Part shown: in pieces, positions 24,095 through 39,000 of the stretch
Position numbering within the stretch: the stretch's first letter is position 1
Layout: each line of letters begins with the position of its first letter
DNA from: Acanthochromis polyacanthus
Taxonomy: Eukaryota > Chordata > Actinopteri > Pomacentridae
Direction: 5' to 3'
Assembly (NCBI RefSeq): GCF_021347895.1
Contig: NC_067120.1
Coordinates: 19,391,361-19,455,360, forward strand
DNA length: 64,000 bases
Position numbers and translations under genes: made by a program
The notes under the pieces: generated by a model
Seen by the model: the letters and a program-made list of their open reading frames with translations, nothing else
What the model was told of the DNA's origin: nothing
Database searches by the model: none

Positions 24095-25723
24095 CAGTGC
24101 CTTGTGAAAGTATTCGGCCCCCTTGAACTTTTCAACCTTTCGCCACATTTCAGGCTTCAAACATAAAGATATAAAATTTGAATTTTTTGTCAAGAATCAA
24201 CAACAAGTGGGACACAATTGTGAAGTGGAATGAAATTTATTGGATATTTTAAACTTTTTTAACAAATAAAAACCTGAAAAGTGGGGCGTGCAATATTATT
24301 CGGCCCCTTTGCATTAATACTTTGTAGCGCCACCTTTTGCTGCAATTACAGCTGCAAGTCACTTGGGGTATGTCTCTATCAGTTTTGCACATCGAGAGAC
24401 TGAAATTCTTGCCCATTCTTCCTTGCAAAACAGCTCGAGCTCAGTGAGGTTGGATGGAGAGCATTTGTGAACAGCAGTCTTCAGCTCTGCCCACAGATTC
24501 TCCATTGGATTCAGGTCTGGACTTTGACTTGGCCATTCTAACACCTGGATACGTTTATTTGTGAACCATTCCATTGTAGAGTTGGCTTTATGTTTTGGAT
24601 CATTGTCCTGTTGAAAGATAAATCTCCGTCCCAGTCTCAGGTCTTTTGCAGACTCCAACAGGTTTTCTTCCAGAATGCTCCTGTATTTGGCTCCATTCAT
24701 CTTCCCATCAATTTTAACCATCTTCCCTGTCCCTGCTGAAGAAAAGCAGGCCCAAACCATGAGGCTGCCACCACCATGTTTGACAGTGGGGATGGTGTGT
24801 TCAGGGTGATGAGCTGTGTTGCTTTTACGCCAAACATATCGTTTTGCATTGTGGCCAAAAAGTTCGATTTTGGTTTCATCTGACCAGAGCACCTTCTTCC
24901 ACATGTTTGGTGTGTCTCCCAGGTGGCTTGTGGCAAACTTCGAACGAGACTTTTTATGGATATCTTTGAGAAATGGCTTTCTTCTTGCCACTCTTCCACA
25001 AAGGCCAGATTTGTGCAGTGTACGACTGATTGTTGTCCTATGAACAGACTCTCCCACCTCAGCTGTAGATCTCTGCAGTTCATCCAGAGTGATCATGGGC
25101 CTCTTGGCTGCATCTCTGATCAGTCTTCTCCTTCTTCGAGGTGAAAGTTTAGAGGGACGGCCGGGTCTTGGTAGATTTGCAGTGATCAGATACTCCTTCC
25201 ATTTCAATATGATTGCTTGCACAGTGCTCCTTGAGATGTTTAAAGCTTGGGAAATCTTTTTGTATCCAAATCCGGCTTTAAACTTCTCCACAACAGTATC
25301 TCGGACCTGCCTGGTGTGTTCCTTGGTCTTCATGATGCTCTCTGCACTTTAAACAGAACCCTGAGACTATCACAGAGCAGGTGCATTTATACGGAGACTT
25401 GATTACACACAGGTGGATTCTGTTTATCATCATCAGTCATTTAGGACAACATTGGATCATTCAGAGATCCTCACTGAACTTCTGGAGTGAGTTTGCTGCA
25501 CTGAAAATAAAGGGGCCGAATAATATTGCACGCCCCACTTTTCAGTTTTATATTTGTTAAAAAGTATAAAATATCCAAAAAATTTCATTCCACTTCACGA
25601 TTGTGTCCCAATTGTTGTTGATTCTTGACAAAAAATTTTAATTTTATATCTTTATGTTTGAAGCCTGAAATGTGGTGAAAGGTTGAAAAGTTCAAGGGGG
25701 CCGAATGCTTTCACAAGGCACTG
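24095..25723 (-). mobile_element. complete Tc1/mariner transposon (1,629 bp)
   Basis: The element has outer ends 'CAGTGCCTTGTGAAAG' on both sides and TA flanks at 24093-24094 and 25724-25725. The inverted arms run about 24095-24309 and 25509-25723, roughly 215 bp each, with about a dozen differences by eye. Each arm has an outer GTATTCGGCCCC-type and an inner ATTATTCGGCCCC-type repeat, the IR/DR arrangement of fish Tc1 elements in which transposase binds twice per arm. A single transposase gene lies between the arms on the minus strand. It is structurally complete but its transposase carries a premature stop. Confidence 0.95.
24314..25333 (-). pseudogene. Tc1 transposase with one premature stop
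   Basis: A cut-and-paste DDE transposase that would act in the nucleus on the element's own inverted repeats. From the Met at 25331-25333, the frame has paired-like helix-turn-helix DNA-binding segments (residues about 5-110), a GRP linker at 58-60, a basic RRRRR stretch (66-70), and the catalytic triad D152 (WSDETK), D243 (QQDNDPKH) and E278 (SPDLNPME), with exactly 34 residues between the last two. The open part stops after 324 codons at TGA (24359-24361). Translating past that codon gives LAAVIAAKGGATKY and a natural stop at 24314-24316, the usual Tc1 C-terminus. The TGA stands where relatives have Arg, consistent with a CGA to TGA CpG transition. Whether the truncated protein keeps activity cannot be told. 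Confidence 0.9.
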
Positions 25724-25725
25724 TA

Positions 25726-26125
25726 TGTATCTTTATTAAAGTAATTTAGTGATGAATCGAGCTCATGCATGAATCATAATAGCCTAGCATAATGCATGAT
25801 CCGTGTACATAAAGATGCCGAAAAAGTGCAAATATTGCATACTATTAAATTAGTATTTTAGAGACCCATAGATAAGCACTTGTCCAATTTTTTGAAATAG
25901 AATATGCCAGCCAGAGGACTCATGCTGTTGCAGGCGTCTTACCAGTTCAAACACATATGGCTGAATTACAACAATGTTACAACTTGCCATTGTATAGTCT
26001 AGGCTAGTTTTACAGTCATTGGTAAGCTGGTGTGCTGGAGCTGCAGTGAGTGGAGAACGAGGCAGGGATATGTAGACCTGCACAGTCTTGAGGAAGCAAC
26101 AGTTTAGTGTTACATCTGAGCCATT
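25726..26125. other. non-coding, unassigned sequence
   Basis: AT-rich sequence without a recognised gene or repeat. Confidence 0.5.
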
Positions 26126-26470
26126 TTTTTAAAACCTTTATTTAACCAAGAAGTCCCACTGAAATTAAATGTCTCTTTAATTACAAGAGAGACCTGGCTG
26201 AGGTAGCTAGCAGTCACACAAAATGTAAAAAGTTATATACAGATACATGAAACACGTAAAAAACAGTAAAACAATCAAACAGATTTACAGAAATGCAAGA
26301 ACAATGACCTCTCAAGAAAAAAAAATGACATTCCTCCTTCACTGTGTTCTTTGTGATATTGTTAAACTCATTAAAGGATATGAATGTTTCTAGAGTTTTC
26401 TGAAGATTATTCCATGACTATGGTACATGATGGGAGAACGTTTTGCCATTTTAAGGTAGGATGAGGTTGT
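26126..26470. repeat. dispersed LINE-derived-type repeat
   Basis: The opening 'cctttatttaaccaagaag' followed by 'tcccactgaaatta' and 'caagagagacctggctgag' is a phrase widespread in fish genomes, usually as the antisense 3' region of a non-LTR retroelement. Here it is diverged and carries no coding frame. The exact LINE clade is not determined. Confidence 0.5.
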
Positions 26471-27733
26471 TTTGATGAAAAAAATAAAAACTTCTAGATA
26501 TGTGATTTTGATAGAGGTGAGTTTTCAGTGATTAACAATTTGAAGAAAGTAGCAAGATGGTGGATTATTCTTATAAAAATATATGGTAAAGTCACATCTT
26601 CCTGTCTCTGAAGGAAGAGACATTCTCCAAGAATGTTTGCTGCCATTGACAATCTGAATCTAGATTTTGAATTCATATCATGGTCAATAACATGGATGTG
26701 ACACATAGTTTTAACCAGTGTATTCCAGTGCTCAAGAAAGAATGCCATACAACTTTTTATTTTTTTCTCAGCATTCAGTGTATGGTGCATTCTGAGAAGT
26801 GCTTTCTTGGACGACTATTGGATCATGATAGCTTTTAAAGAGAGCTGCTTTCATGAACCATCACAGCTCACCTGTGTAGAAGAGTTGCTACAAATATATA
26901 ATCATAATACAATCATTTCTACTGTATTTCATTTTTCATGTGGTATGTAAAGGTGAGGAAAACATGAAAGCTGAGTATCTGTTAGTATCTTACCCTTAAG
27001 AGTTACTTGAATTATACAGAACTGTAAAGAAACTGATTCCCAAATAGTTGGGAGCTATATTTTGGAGACTGTGTTCCATTGAAATTATTCAAGGAGTGGT
27101 CAAATTAGTTTAGCACTGAGAAGGAATGCAACAACAAGCCTGCACAAAACCTTCAGGAAAAAACAAAAACATTCCCTCATTACAAAACATCCAAACTCAG
27201 AAAACCCTCTAATAGGCTCATGTATTTTAATGTACTGTAACAATACTGGTTTACAACAAAGGCTTATAGTACAGTGAGATTAAAACTAATTATCTGAAAA
27301 GGAGGAGAGAAGCAAAAGGAGTATAAACCATGATGTAGCAGTGCAACCTGCATTATTCAAGCATTTAAATTTAATAAAAGACACAAGTCACACATTGTAC
27401 ATGTGTCTGTTATTAGCTGCTAAATATTCAACACTGGTTTTGAACATCTGAGTTTCTTTTATTTCAAGCTCATTTGGTACGTTGAGAGAATTCCTTGTGA
27501 ATAAAAATCAATCCCAAATTCATTTGGTACAGCACCACAGTCTACAGCAAAATCACCTCAATCCTAAATATCTTTGAACCTGTACCTTCTCTATCATCCA
27601 CATCTCCACTGCAGAAATGTGGTAGATTTAAGAAGTGAAATCAATACAGAATTACAGCATTTCCTAGATTGACTAGGTTACTCTGTTTCCTGGGAAAAGG
27701 AGATAGTGAGAGTTTTTTTTCCTGCCATTACAG

Positions 27734-27778
<45 letters not shown>

Positions 27779-30238
27779 AATGTCAAGACTGTCAAAGTAA
27801 AAACTTCTATGTGATCTTCAGAGAAAAAGTCAACAAACTCATACCTGCAGTCAGTATAATTATTATATTGATTTAATAGTAATAAAATGGAAGCCTTTTA
27901 GTTATTTTATGTGTTTACTGCTATGCCTCTGAGGGTTTTTCCAGCTTTTTTTTTTTTAAATGAATAAATAAATGTTCTTTTTAGGAGATACAGCCGTTAA
28001 ATGCAAAACGAAAGAACAGTAATCACCCATTTCCATACATACTGATTTTTTTTTAAACAGGGAACGCTTATGCACAGTTAAATAAAACACAGGCATGTCC
28101 CCACAGCTTTCATTTTTGCCGTTAATGCTCTTAGATCTTTATGAGGTATGAGCAGCTGTACAATTACGTGCATGTTTGAGAGTGATTATGCGTTTACTAA
28201 TAGTATTTTTAAACATATTTCCTGACAACCTCTACATATTTTGGTGCCCTTAAACCAGAAGATCGTGTACAAAAAAATGCATCATAGTGTTACTTTTCAT
28301 TTGCTGTAGCAGCCTTCTCTCCCTGGATTCAGAAGGCTTTCAGCATTTTGCCCTCATTGCATCATTCTATAAGCAAAGAAATCATAGCACAAAGCTAAAA
28401 AAAAAAAGAAAAAGAAAAAGGTGATCCTGTCAAGTAGCTCCTTCGGCTCACTGAGACTTTACTTCATTAAAAATGTACATGAAATTGTGTCTCCAGAACT
28501 CAGAGGGGAGAATGTGTACAATAGATGACTGGAGGTAGAAAACCGGCTGTTACAGGCTACAGCATTTCATACTTACTGACATCCGTAATGCATGGGCAAA
28601 AGGTCACGCAAAGGTGTTAGAAGTGCACTATGTATAAGATTCCACATATGGCAAACTGTATATTTAAAAATGGCAGCTTTTGGAAGCTATACTTTTCATT
28701 TGATACAATACAAATGAGTTGAACGCAAATGACATTCACGCAAATGGCTCTGATGTCCTCATCTAGTTTATTTGTTTACTGTATGATGCAATTTGTTATT
28801 ATTAAGCTCGATTTTTTTTTTTGTCCACCCGGAGTATGAATATGAACTGGCAAGCTTCGTTCATTTTGGCACATACTTTCATTCCCAAGGAAGGAGTCCA
28901 ACAAAGGAAAGGGTAATGAATGGACTGTCTGAAGGTCACTGCACTGCCCACTAATGGGTAAAGCGCTCCCTACGGTACCACTGAATAAGTCCCTGTTCTA
29001 GAACAGTGATTTCCTACAATGAAGCAAAATTAGGAGGAATCCAGTGGCAGCCCAAGGGAAAAGTAGCTATAGGTTGAATTCCTGGCCTGCAATGTATTTT
29101 GAAGATTACGAGTGAATGCGCCTTAGTACAAGGTCAGCGTGCTCGAAGAACATCATTTCATCATTTCGTTTTGGTACTACAACCTGAACAGTGCATGTCC
29201 TGTATATTTTTAGCATCATCCTAAAACCTTTAAATCTCCCTGCTGTTGTATTTGTCCAACAACAACAACAACAAAATGTGCAGTGGCAGGTGAAGAGTGT
29301 TCCATGTGATTACAATGACCTCCAAGGTCAGAGGAGGTCAAAACCTGAATGGAAATGGGGTTTTAATCCACTGCACATTGTGGGCGGCGAATCCAAAATA
29401 ATTTGCCAGTAAGTAAACAGCCAAAGGCATGTTGCACACACTGCCAAAACATTGTGTCCAAAATCTAGCCAAAATAATTACAAAATGCTGTAGACGGGCA
29501 GACAAATTGAGAATGAGAAAAAGGGAAGTGCGCCTTTGTTTTTCAAAATGTAGGGAGTTAGTCTGTGGATTAGCTGGATTTCCTTAGTGAAGTATTTTTA
29601 AACAGTCCTATTGATTTAGCAACCCCTTTCCAATTTATCTGGTACATTTGGATTAATAGTTTCTCTTTTGTTTCACAGAACTTAATGGAAGCTGCCTGAG
29701 GTATGCCAGGGATAAACTGTTAAAACCAAACATCAATACCTATTTTGAGATATACTGTGGTGTTTGAGGTTTGGTTCATTTCCTGGCACAAAATGAACTT
29801 GGATGGGTTCAGGAGAAGATCACAGTTTGGATAAAGTAGGTACTTTGTTAAGGTTAGCGGACACTATCATCGCAGTAACTGTAATAAACCCATGGTTGAG
29901 GTTATGGAAAGGTCATGGTGAATAAAATGATATTGACTTTTAAGGGCGATATCGATCAGTTTAAAATGAGAAACAAATTGGTTTCCAGTTATAATATCCA
30001 GTGTTGTACTGACTGATTCATCCACCCCAACGTCCTCACTATGTTCGAGGTTTTTCGGCTTATTACTTGAGAGGCTGCAGGAGCAACAAAGTATTTTTAA
30101 AAGCATCTTCTTTCTATCTGTATGTTTGTTTATTTTTTTTTTAACACTGTTACATTATTGCACGTTACTCTTAGGCAAGTTACTTCAAAGTTGGAGGTGT
30201 TTACTGATTAGATATTACTAATCTAAAAATGGTCACAC
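26471..30238. other. non-coding, unassigned sequence with (AT)n
   Basis: No credible gene. An (AT)n microsatellite of about 20 units lies at 27736-27776 and a (CAA)n run near 29258-29276. The block 28690-28960 looks unique and of balanced composition. The 98-codon frame at 26494-26790 on the minus strand is not recognised. Confidence 0.55.
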
Positions 30239-30239
30239 A

Positions 30240-30468
30240 CACTACCAGTCAAAAGTTTGGACACACCTTCTCATTCAATGCTATATTTTTCTTTAAATTA
30301 TTTTCTACATTGTAGATTAATACTGAAAATTAACACTTTTTCATTTACAACAGAATTCCATATATATTCTTTTGTAGTTTTGATGTCTTCAGTATTCATC
30401 TACAATGTATAAAGTAATTAAACAAAAACTGGTGAATGAGAAGGTGTCCAAACTTTTGACTGGTACTG
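30240..30468. mobile_element. Tc1-type MITE (229 bp)
   Basis: The ends are 'CACTACCAGTCAAAAGTTTG' and, reverse-complemented from the right, 'CAGTACCAGTCAAAAGTTTG'. The right flank is TA (30469-30470); the left flank reads CA, probably a decayed TA. Further inside, 'ctacattgtagattaatact' pairs with 'agtattcatctacaatgta', so most of the element is a foldback. It is the same family as 5937-6098. Confidence 0.85.
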
Positions 30469-30803
30469 TATGTAATAACACTAACTCCTCAACAGCAAAA
30501 GAAATGGATTTAGTTGCTTGTTACTTCATTTTCAGTGCTTTCCCCAACTTCAATCAGGGCCTTTTCAACAACGAAACCTTCTGTTCGGAGGTGGCGACTA
30601 ATCAGCAGCAGCTGACTTGACATTCTTTCCAGTGACAGAATTAAGCATTTCCTTATGAACAAGTTGTAAGATTCATACACCCTCCAAACTCTGAACAACG
30701 CAGCTAATTAAAATTAAACATTAGCAAGGTCACTAATAAGTTATGCTCTCTTACACTTCTAGCAGCAACTAGCCACATACTGGACCAATCTGTCCACAGA
30801 GCC

Positions 30804-31185
30804 ACGACAAGAAAAGCATTCAGAGAGTGCAGTACTCCGCCAAGGCTGCTCAGCCGCATCATTTCCGACTGATGAAATCTCGAAAAAAATTGTGACAGAA
30901 ATCACGGCACCGTAGAAAGTGACTTTTTCATATAAATGTACCCACAAACAAAATGACCTGGCGCTGAGCACAGGTGTGTGTTATGCACGTGTACGTTATG
31001 TACAGATACCAAATCACGTGACCTAAATATGTAGCAGTCAGTGGGAACTGATGGGACTCGGAAACACCTCCACAATTTAATCAGTTGTTCCTTGTATCAC
31101 TTCAAATGGTGAAGTTCCAGTAAGTAGGAGGATCACAATCATGTGATTGTCAGCAGGCAGCTGACGTAGTGTTAACTTGTTGTCA
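30804..31185 (+). repeat. dispersed repeat family, copy B (left part)
   Basis: This is collinear with copy A: the head 'cagtactccgccaaggctgc' at about 30829, then 'ggatcacaatcatgtgattg', 'gcaggcagctgacgtag' and 'cttgttgtca'. The repeat is then broken at TA by the Tc1 element at 31188-32822 and resumes at 32823 with 'tagttacagcgacactgtgc' and 'cgctatctcgcaa', after which similarity to copy A ends (about 32855). Confidence 0.75.
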
Positions 31186-31187
31186 TA

Positions 31188-32822
<1,635 letters not shown>

Positions 32823-32855
32823 TAGTTACAGCGACACTGTGCCGCTATCTCGCAA

Positions 32856-35435
32856 GGCCGAGGCTCTGCTTAATGATATCAAGGCTCCATTAAAATACCG
32901 ATAACATGGCAAGCAAGGTGAGGGAAATTGTCAATGTAAAGTAATTGCTCACACTGAAAAAAGCACATTACTTGCAGTGAAGCCCACACGTTCTAAATGA
33001 GCAATGAACTTCCCAGCTGATGTAAATGTTGCTCAGCTGCCTTTTTAGCATACAGGAAGTATATGCATTCAGCAAAAGCAAATAAAGAAAATATCAGAGA
33101 AGACTGCACTACATTTATTCAATGATTTTTTTTTTTTTCTGGAAGTTCAAACATCCCTGGAGTGAGTAACGGCCTCACGCTGGGCTACTATATTCCTGCC
33201 CTCCAGAACGCTCCCACATGTGGAGGCGAGGCTATTTTTGTGGGGTATGCTACAGCTCACTCTGCAACGCAAAAAAGCTCATATTAAGGTTGAGGCTTGA
33301 GGTGCAGTGTAATTTGCCAAGGCCTATATTTAAATATCTGTACTACATTCAAGCGTAAACACTCCATTTGCACATCTTCAAATGGTGGTCCTAGGTGATA
33401 ATCATTCTTACCACACTCACATTTCTGAATTCAACGTTTGTGAGTGGTGACTTTGTGAATATCTTTGACCATTTTTACAACTCGGCATTACCTTTCACAG
33501 GCACGGAGGGGTAAGTTGAGGACATACATAACAAAAAGAACTCCTGCATAGTTGTATGACCCACTGGCACTGAGGACAGGTGAGGAATTCAAGACAGGTA
33601 TCCTTTGACCACAACTGTGACGAAAATCTCAATCTGTTCCCCAGTTTTCATGTGGAGAAGTCGGGTGCAAGTGCTCCCCGATAAGCGTTAGAAGTGTGGA
33701 ATTCATTTAATTTTGTGAGAAGTTATTTATCAGAGATGTCTGCTGATGTTCAAAAATCACAATTTTTGCATCTCCTCTCTTTCCACTTACTTCAAAATGC
33801 ATTTTATCTGCAATTTTTGGCAGCAAAACTTCAACCCTTCATCAGTCCTTAATTAAATTCCAGTCACTACAAATGAATAAGTGATAAAAATCAGTCTTTG
33901 CAGATATTTCTCGGCTACAGACTTCCTAACAACAAAATCAGACTGTTTGCAGATTTGGATGAATTTCTGAGGAAGCGGAATCACACCTAAGTAAACTGTG
34001 CCACTCAAGAATTGGTTGAAGGCAGTGCTGGCAACAGAAAACTGGGTGGGAACAGCTTGTGTTTTGGAGACAGCAAGCAGGAGGGTTAGCATAGGAGGAG
34101 AGCTCCGGGGTTTGATAAATGAGGCTGTGTAGTGGCTGCAGTACTAAACTGCTTCCCTGCTCAGCTGCGGTGACAATGTGATTAATAATTGCATGGCATT
34201 AAGCTAATTTATCATGGCCACGTGCAAACCAATGGTAGAATAGACGGTCACATGGATGCTTGGTCTAAGAAGGGAGAGAAGGTTTGGCAGTGTGAAGCAA
34301 TTATTTCAAGCCAAAACAAACAAATAAATACAGGGAATGTATATTAGGGTGAGGTAAGCGTGCCAAGCCAGGAATTAGGAGTAAAAAAAAACTAAAAAAA
34401 AAACCAAGAGAGCAAAAAATTACAGTTTGCTAAATGACACCAGTGAGGTTGCTTAATAAAACAAACAAAATCAGATACAATTATATAGCACATGTGGCTG
34501 CACAAAATATTGTGGAACTGCATCAATCAAGAGGGAGATTCTCGTCATGTTAATATTAATGTCAGATTTTTGGTTGCAAGACACTGGCACAGAGTGATAG
34601 CATGAGCTTCTAACCATTTTTGCCTCTTCTTTCTCTAGTTTTTTTTTTTCGTATTTTTGCAATGCTGCTTAAATAAACATTTAGTAATTAGTAACAAACC
34701 AGGACCACATTGAAAACAGTAATAGTTGAAAATAAATAACCCTTTTACAATACAACAATGGAAAGAACTTACTTGGATTTAGGAAAAGATCATGGTTTAG
34801 ATTTTAAAAAGTACTTTCTCAACATCAGAGAAATGTTGTGGTCATTGTTAAAATAATAAACACATACTTAAGTTTATTGTAAGAATCAGCGTTGACATGC
34901 AGTTTTAAACGACACTGTTGTGCCGCCCCTTCCATCAACCCCAACCTCCTCCCTACAACATCATCTGATTCCCTCCTTTGTTTTTATCATTATTATCTTG
35001 ACCTGAGGACTTGAACAGAAACGTGTAATTTTGAGGCAATTGTCTAGGTTCCCTAGCAATAAAAAGTAAGTATGATAAGTAAGTTTCTTGTACAAATGTC
35101 TTACGGTATAGGTTGATACTCTTGTGATCACAGAAAAGACCGAGATACATTGTGTTAGCTATGTTGATGATGTATTTTACCTATTTGTGTTATTTTTTTG
35201 TTAATTATGTTTTCATTTTCACTTAAAATTGCATTTGTTAGTTCTATCCTTTTTTACTAATCAATGGCAAATCTTTTTTTTTTGTCCACGTGAGCTTTTG
35301 CAACAGCGAGGCAAATGTTTGTGTCTGTCTAGGAGAAGTCAGTCCTCCTTGGCTGTCGTCAGCGCAGACCAGACGAGTGCAGTTTCTTCTATATCTGACT
35401 TCAGATGTTGGTACCAGAACTGCATACATTCATGA
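32856..35435. other. non-coding, unassigned sequence
   Basis: No credible gene. The stretch 33170-33500 is repeat-free with mixed composition. Short poly(T) runs lie near 33127-33139, 34640 and 35274-35283. Confidence 0.55.
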
Positions 35436-35660
35436 GGACGGCCTTGCATTACCATTACTGCCAGTGGTCACTTTTGGCCTCCTGCCATGCCCTTTGAGAT
35501 TTTTCACAGTGTGGAGCTCATTGTACTTTTTGATTATGTTTTGCACTGTGGCCACTGGTACCTGAAAAATATTGGATATAACTTTACAGTCTATCCTCAT
35601 CTTGTGAGCAGCCACAATGCATAACTCTCCCTCAGTGACAGACATTGTTAGCAAGCCCAC
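35430..35660 (-). pseudogene. Tc1 transposase N-terminal fragment
   Basis: A 76-codon remnant covering only the first DNA-binding helix-turn-helix and basic linker of a Tc1 transposase (pattern I..A...R...K.IS..F.VP..TV..I.KKY). None of the three catalytic acidic residues is present in any nearby frame, so it cannot encode a transposase. The usual initiator context is also not recognisable. It is older than the two complete Tc1 copies in the window. Confidence 0.65.
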
Positions 35661-36026
35661 TGGTATTAGCCAGGACTTCCAGATTTGACTACTAATAGTG
35701 GTAGTGACTAACTATTACTAACTACTGCATCGACTTCTTTTCATCTGATAGTGTATCAGAATGCCAGATATTTCCTCCAATAATAATAATTGGTCTTATT
35801 TTGTCACAAATACAATACAGCACTGTGAAATGTTGCTTTTCGCTTGTCCCAGCTGGGGAGCAGGAGGGGTTAAAGACCTTGCTTAATGGCCCAACAGTGG
35901 TCACATCAGGGTTTGAACCACTGACCTTCTGATCAGTAGTTCAGAGACTTAACCGTTGTGCTACCACTGCTCCTACCAAAAACGAGTGTCAAGTTCAAGG
36001 GGTGGGAATAATTTTGGATATGGCTG
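35440..36026 (-). mobile_element. truncated Tc1 relic hosting a SINE
   Basis: On the minus strand, 35430-35660 encodes a Tc1-type helix-turn-helix: the segment RIDCKVISNIFQVPVATVQ and the following NLKGHGRRPK match the paired-like motif and basic linker of Tc1 transposases. Upstream on that strand, 'gaacttgacactcg' and the inward sequence at 35991-36026 ('caaggggtgggaataatttt') resemble a Tc1 terminal repeat. The catalytic domain and left end are missing. A SINE (35793-35974) sits between the transposase remnant and the terminal repeat. Confidence 0.6.
35793..35974 (-). mobile_element. tRNA-derived SINE
   Basis: Read on the minus strand, the element starts with 'GCAGTGGTAGCACAACGG', containing an A-box (TAGCACAACGG at 35953-35963) and a well-preserved B-box (GGTTCAAACCC at 35909-35919), the internal pol III promoter of tRNA-derived SINEs. 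The body ('gggccattaagcaaggtct') and the tail region near 35800-35850 ('gcgaaaagcaacatttcac') match a SINE type common in fish. It is non-autonomous. Confidence 0.75.
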
Positions 36027-39000
36027 CCATAAAAACAAAAACAAAAACAATCATGCAACAAAGAAATACCAGCTCACAACTGTAGACACTGTAATTACCT
36101 GTCTTCCACAAGCAGCCAAAATTATGTCCATTAAACAGTTATCCATTTTAGTTTTGTTCACCATCTCAGGCTGTGGAAATCATGGAATTGCATTTGCTTT
36201 GGAACAGCTGTTATTTCCAGAACCTCAGCAGGTCTGAAATTTTCTTCAGACTGTCAGTAGGTTCGTCAAAGATCTCCCACAACAGAAAAGGATGATATGC
36301 TGCTGATATCCTGAAGCCTGGTGCATGGAACAAGCCTTCTTGTTCCATTCCGTTGTGGAATTCTCAACAGACAGAGATTCCTCTCCCACACTACTGTGTC
36401 TGTCAGTATCCTGTGTCAAGCTTCCCTGCTGGAGTAGGACAGAGCATCCAGGCAGCTGCCACTTGGCAGGTAAACTGCTGCTATGGTGTGTGACCAGTAT
36501 TAAGATGCTACTGCTGTCAAGGGGCCTTGGAGGAGAAACCAATAGGCAGTGCAGTAACTCACCTTTTAAGACCATTGCCTTGTTTAGGAAAGTAATCTAC
36601 CCCCAAGCCGCTGCCTCATTCTACACACGATACATCATTGACAAACACTGGCACAGCAGTATTCACAGCAGTCACACTCAGCCTCCCTGCTGCCCAGCAT
36701 CTCTCAGCTTGGCCCTGCTGTTTGGATTATTGTACTCTGCCTTTAGTTAAGCTCAGGGAAGATGTTACAAAACAAGGTATTGCACAGAGACTTATCATAC
36801 ATACACTTCTGTGAGCCTGTATTATGATAATACTTTATGCCAGTCACATCTCTGCTGCACTTCGTTGTCACTGAAGTGCTTCCGAGTGATATCGAGCTCT
36901 TCTGGAACCATATTCTCCCATCAGCAAATCCACTCAATGCCTCCGGTTCCAACTGCGGTTGTTTCAAGGGGAGGAAATGTTCGTGAATGACAAAAGCGTT
37001 TAAGACAATCGTTTAGATTGCTGATTCACATTTTTGCATCATAAACCTTTACAAAGCACCGACTTGTTATCCAAGAAAACTGTGAAAGACAGTTAGATGA
37101 TGACAAATTAAGCCATGCAAGAAACAAAGAGCAGTCCTCAGCAGCAACACCACCATTAATCACTCTTTAACTTTCAACTTTTTAATCTGCCAATCTGACA
37201 GAGATGGACACATCAACATACTGTATGTTACAAGGGTAATAGTTGTTACTGATGAAGTTGCTCATGACCTTCTAAGAAAGCAGAGTGGTTGATGTAGCAG
37301 AAAGGCTGTTTCTCTTTTGCTGTCTGTTGGATGTAATTTATGGACCATGCCCAGCACGCCACGGTGGAAAATGATAAACTGTAGAGCCCTGAACATACAC
37401 TTCTGATGGAGTTTCTGGAATAAGCATGGTTTTGTTTCTTCGTTTTTACCCATCTGAAAATTAGATAATTTAGATAGATGCTCAGTGGAATTTTAATTTG
37501 ACATGCACACCTATTTCACAGTGTGATTGACCAGTTATAAGAGAGGAGTGGAGCCTTTTATTTTTCTGAAGCTGTAGTTTATCATCACTTAATGGGCAAC
37601 TTGGCCTTTATAAACCATATTTATTTGAACAAAAAACATGCACTGGGGTCTTAAACTGAAGAGAACAACAGAAATTGGGCAAATGAGACGGAATAATGAA
37701 GAAAAACTTCTGCTCTATTACAGTGTGCATACCTCAAAAAAGCTGCAGTGCTTGTTTTTGTGAATACACACAATTTATCTGATCCAAACCTGAAACACTT
37801 ACTTTCCAAACCGCTGAGACTTAATGTTTGAATAATTGAGCGCAAGGAAAAGCAATTCCTCCAGCACAAATTTTTTTAGTCAGTTTTTGGCTTTGCAGCA
37901 AACTTTTGGTGTTCATTACTTGTCTTTTAACCTGTGCACTATTTAGCAGTCTATAGTAGTTTCACAAAATGAGCCAGATACTGAAAGAACTGAAAAGCTG
38001 CTATACGGGTCTGCTTACAAAAATCATCCCTATTTTAATGTTGACCACAGACAAAATTTAACACTAACCAAGCAAACAAATGAGCATCCAAAACAGCAGA
38101 TACATAGTTGCCTCCATGCTCACGTCAAAAGTGTCTTCGCTACCTCCATCTGATTTGGGTTTCCTCTTTTTTAAGCATGTGCAATAGGAAATACAGGCCA
38201 GCCAAGAGTAAGTCTCAAAACAACCTAGAAACTGAAATTTTCCATGTCAGACATGGTGCTTATTAGTATCGCGCTGTACAGCCAGAAAGACAGAATATAT
38301 TAAAGTTAACACAGCAGAAAAAGCAGGATGGGCTCATGAGATTGGATCAATTCATGATCCTGCCACAGGCATAACTGTATTGCATTTGTTGGTCAGTGTG
38401 GAGCAGGATTACAGCAGTGTCTTTGAAAACAAAAAAACCCAACTGTTTTCCATCTCTACCTACTGTGGCTCGACCCAAGTCAAGCCAAGTCAATTATATT
38501 TACATAACACCCTCTATTCTTAGACCCTGGGAAAACTCTTTCTGCTTCAGATGGTCAGCGCATCCCTGCTGGCACAGCAAAAACTTATATTCCTCAGCAA
38601 CGGATCAATAAATTCAAAGAGATGCAGCAGTCTATTTTGCAGAGTCGTTGCAGCTGTAAAGTTATTTTATCTTTAAGCCAACTGACAGATAACTAATAGT
38701 GACTCCTATTTGCACTTAACATACATACATACACTATGTAAAGTCTGGCTTCTAGCGTCTGTCTGTGCTAACTCTGTATGTCATAAATCAGATTTAAAAA
38801 TGCAATGCTTCTGTGCAAACCCAGAGCATCATTTGCATTGCCTTATGAGGCTGTTTATTTAATAATGAAACACTTATCCCTCACTGATGTGTCTAACCTT
38901 TCCTACCTCATTTGCTATCTCTAAATAATGAGTTTTAACCAGATTATCTACAAACAAAAACAGTAAGTTGTTTATTATTTTTCGCCTATGAATGAAATTA

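Noticed and set aside
24697..25083. 128-codon minus-strand frame within the Tc1 transposase
   Set aside because: It is a shifted-frame shadow of the transposase; the transposase frame carries the recognisable motifs.
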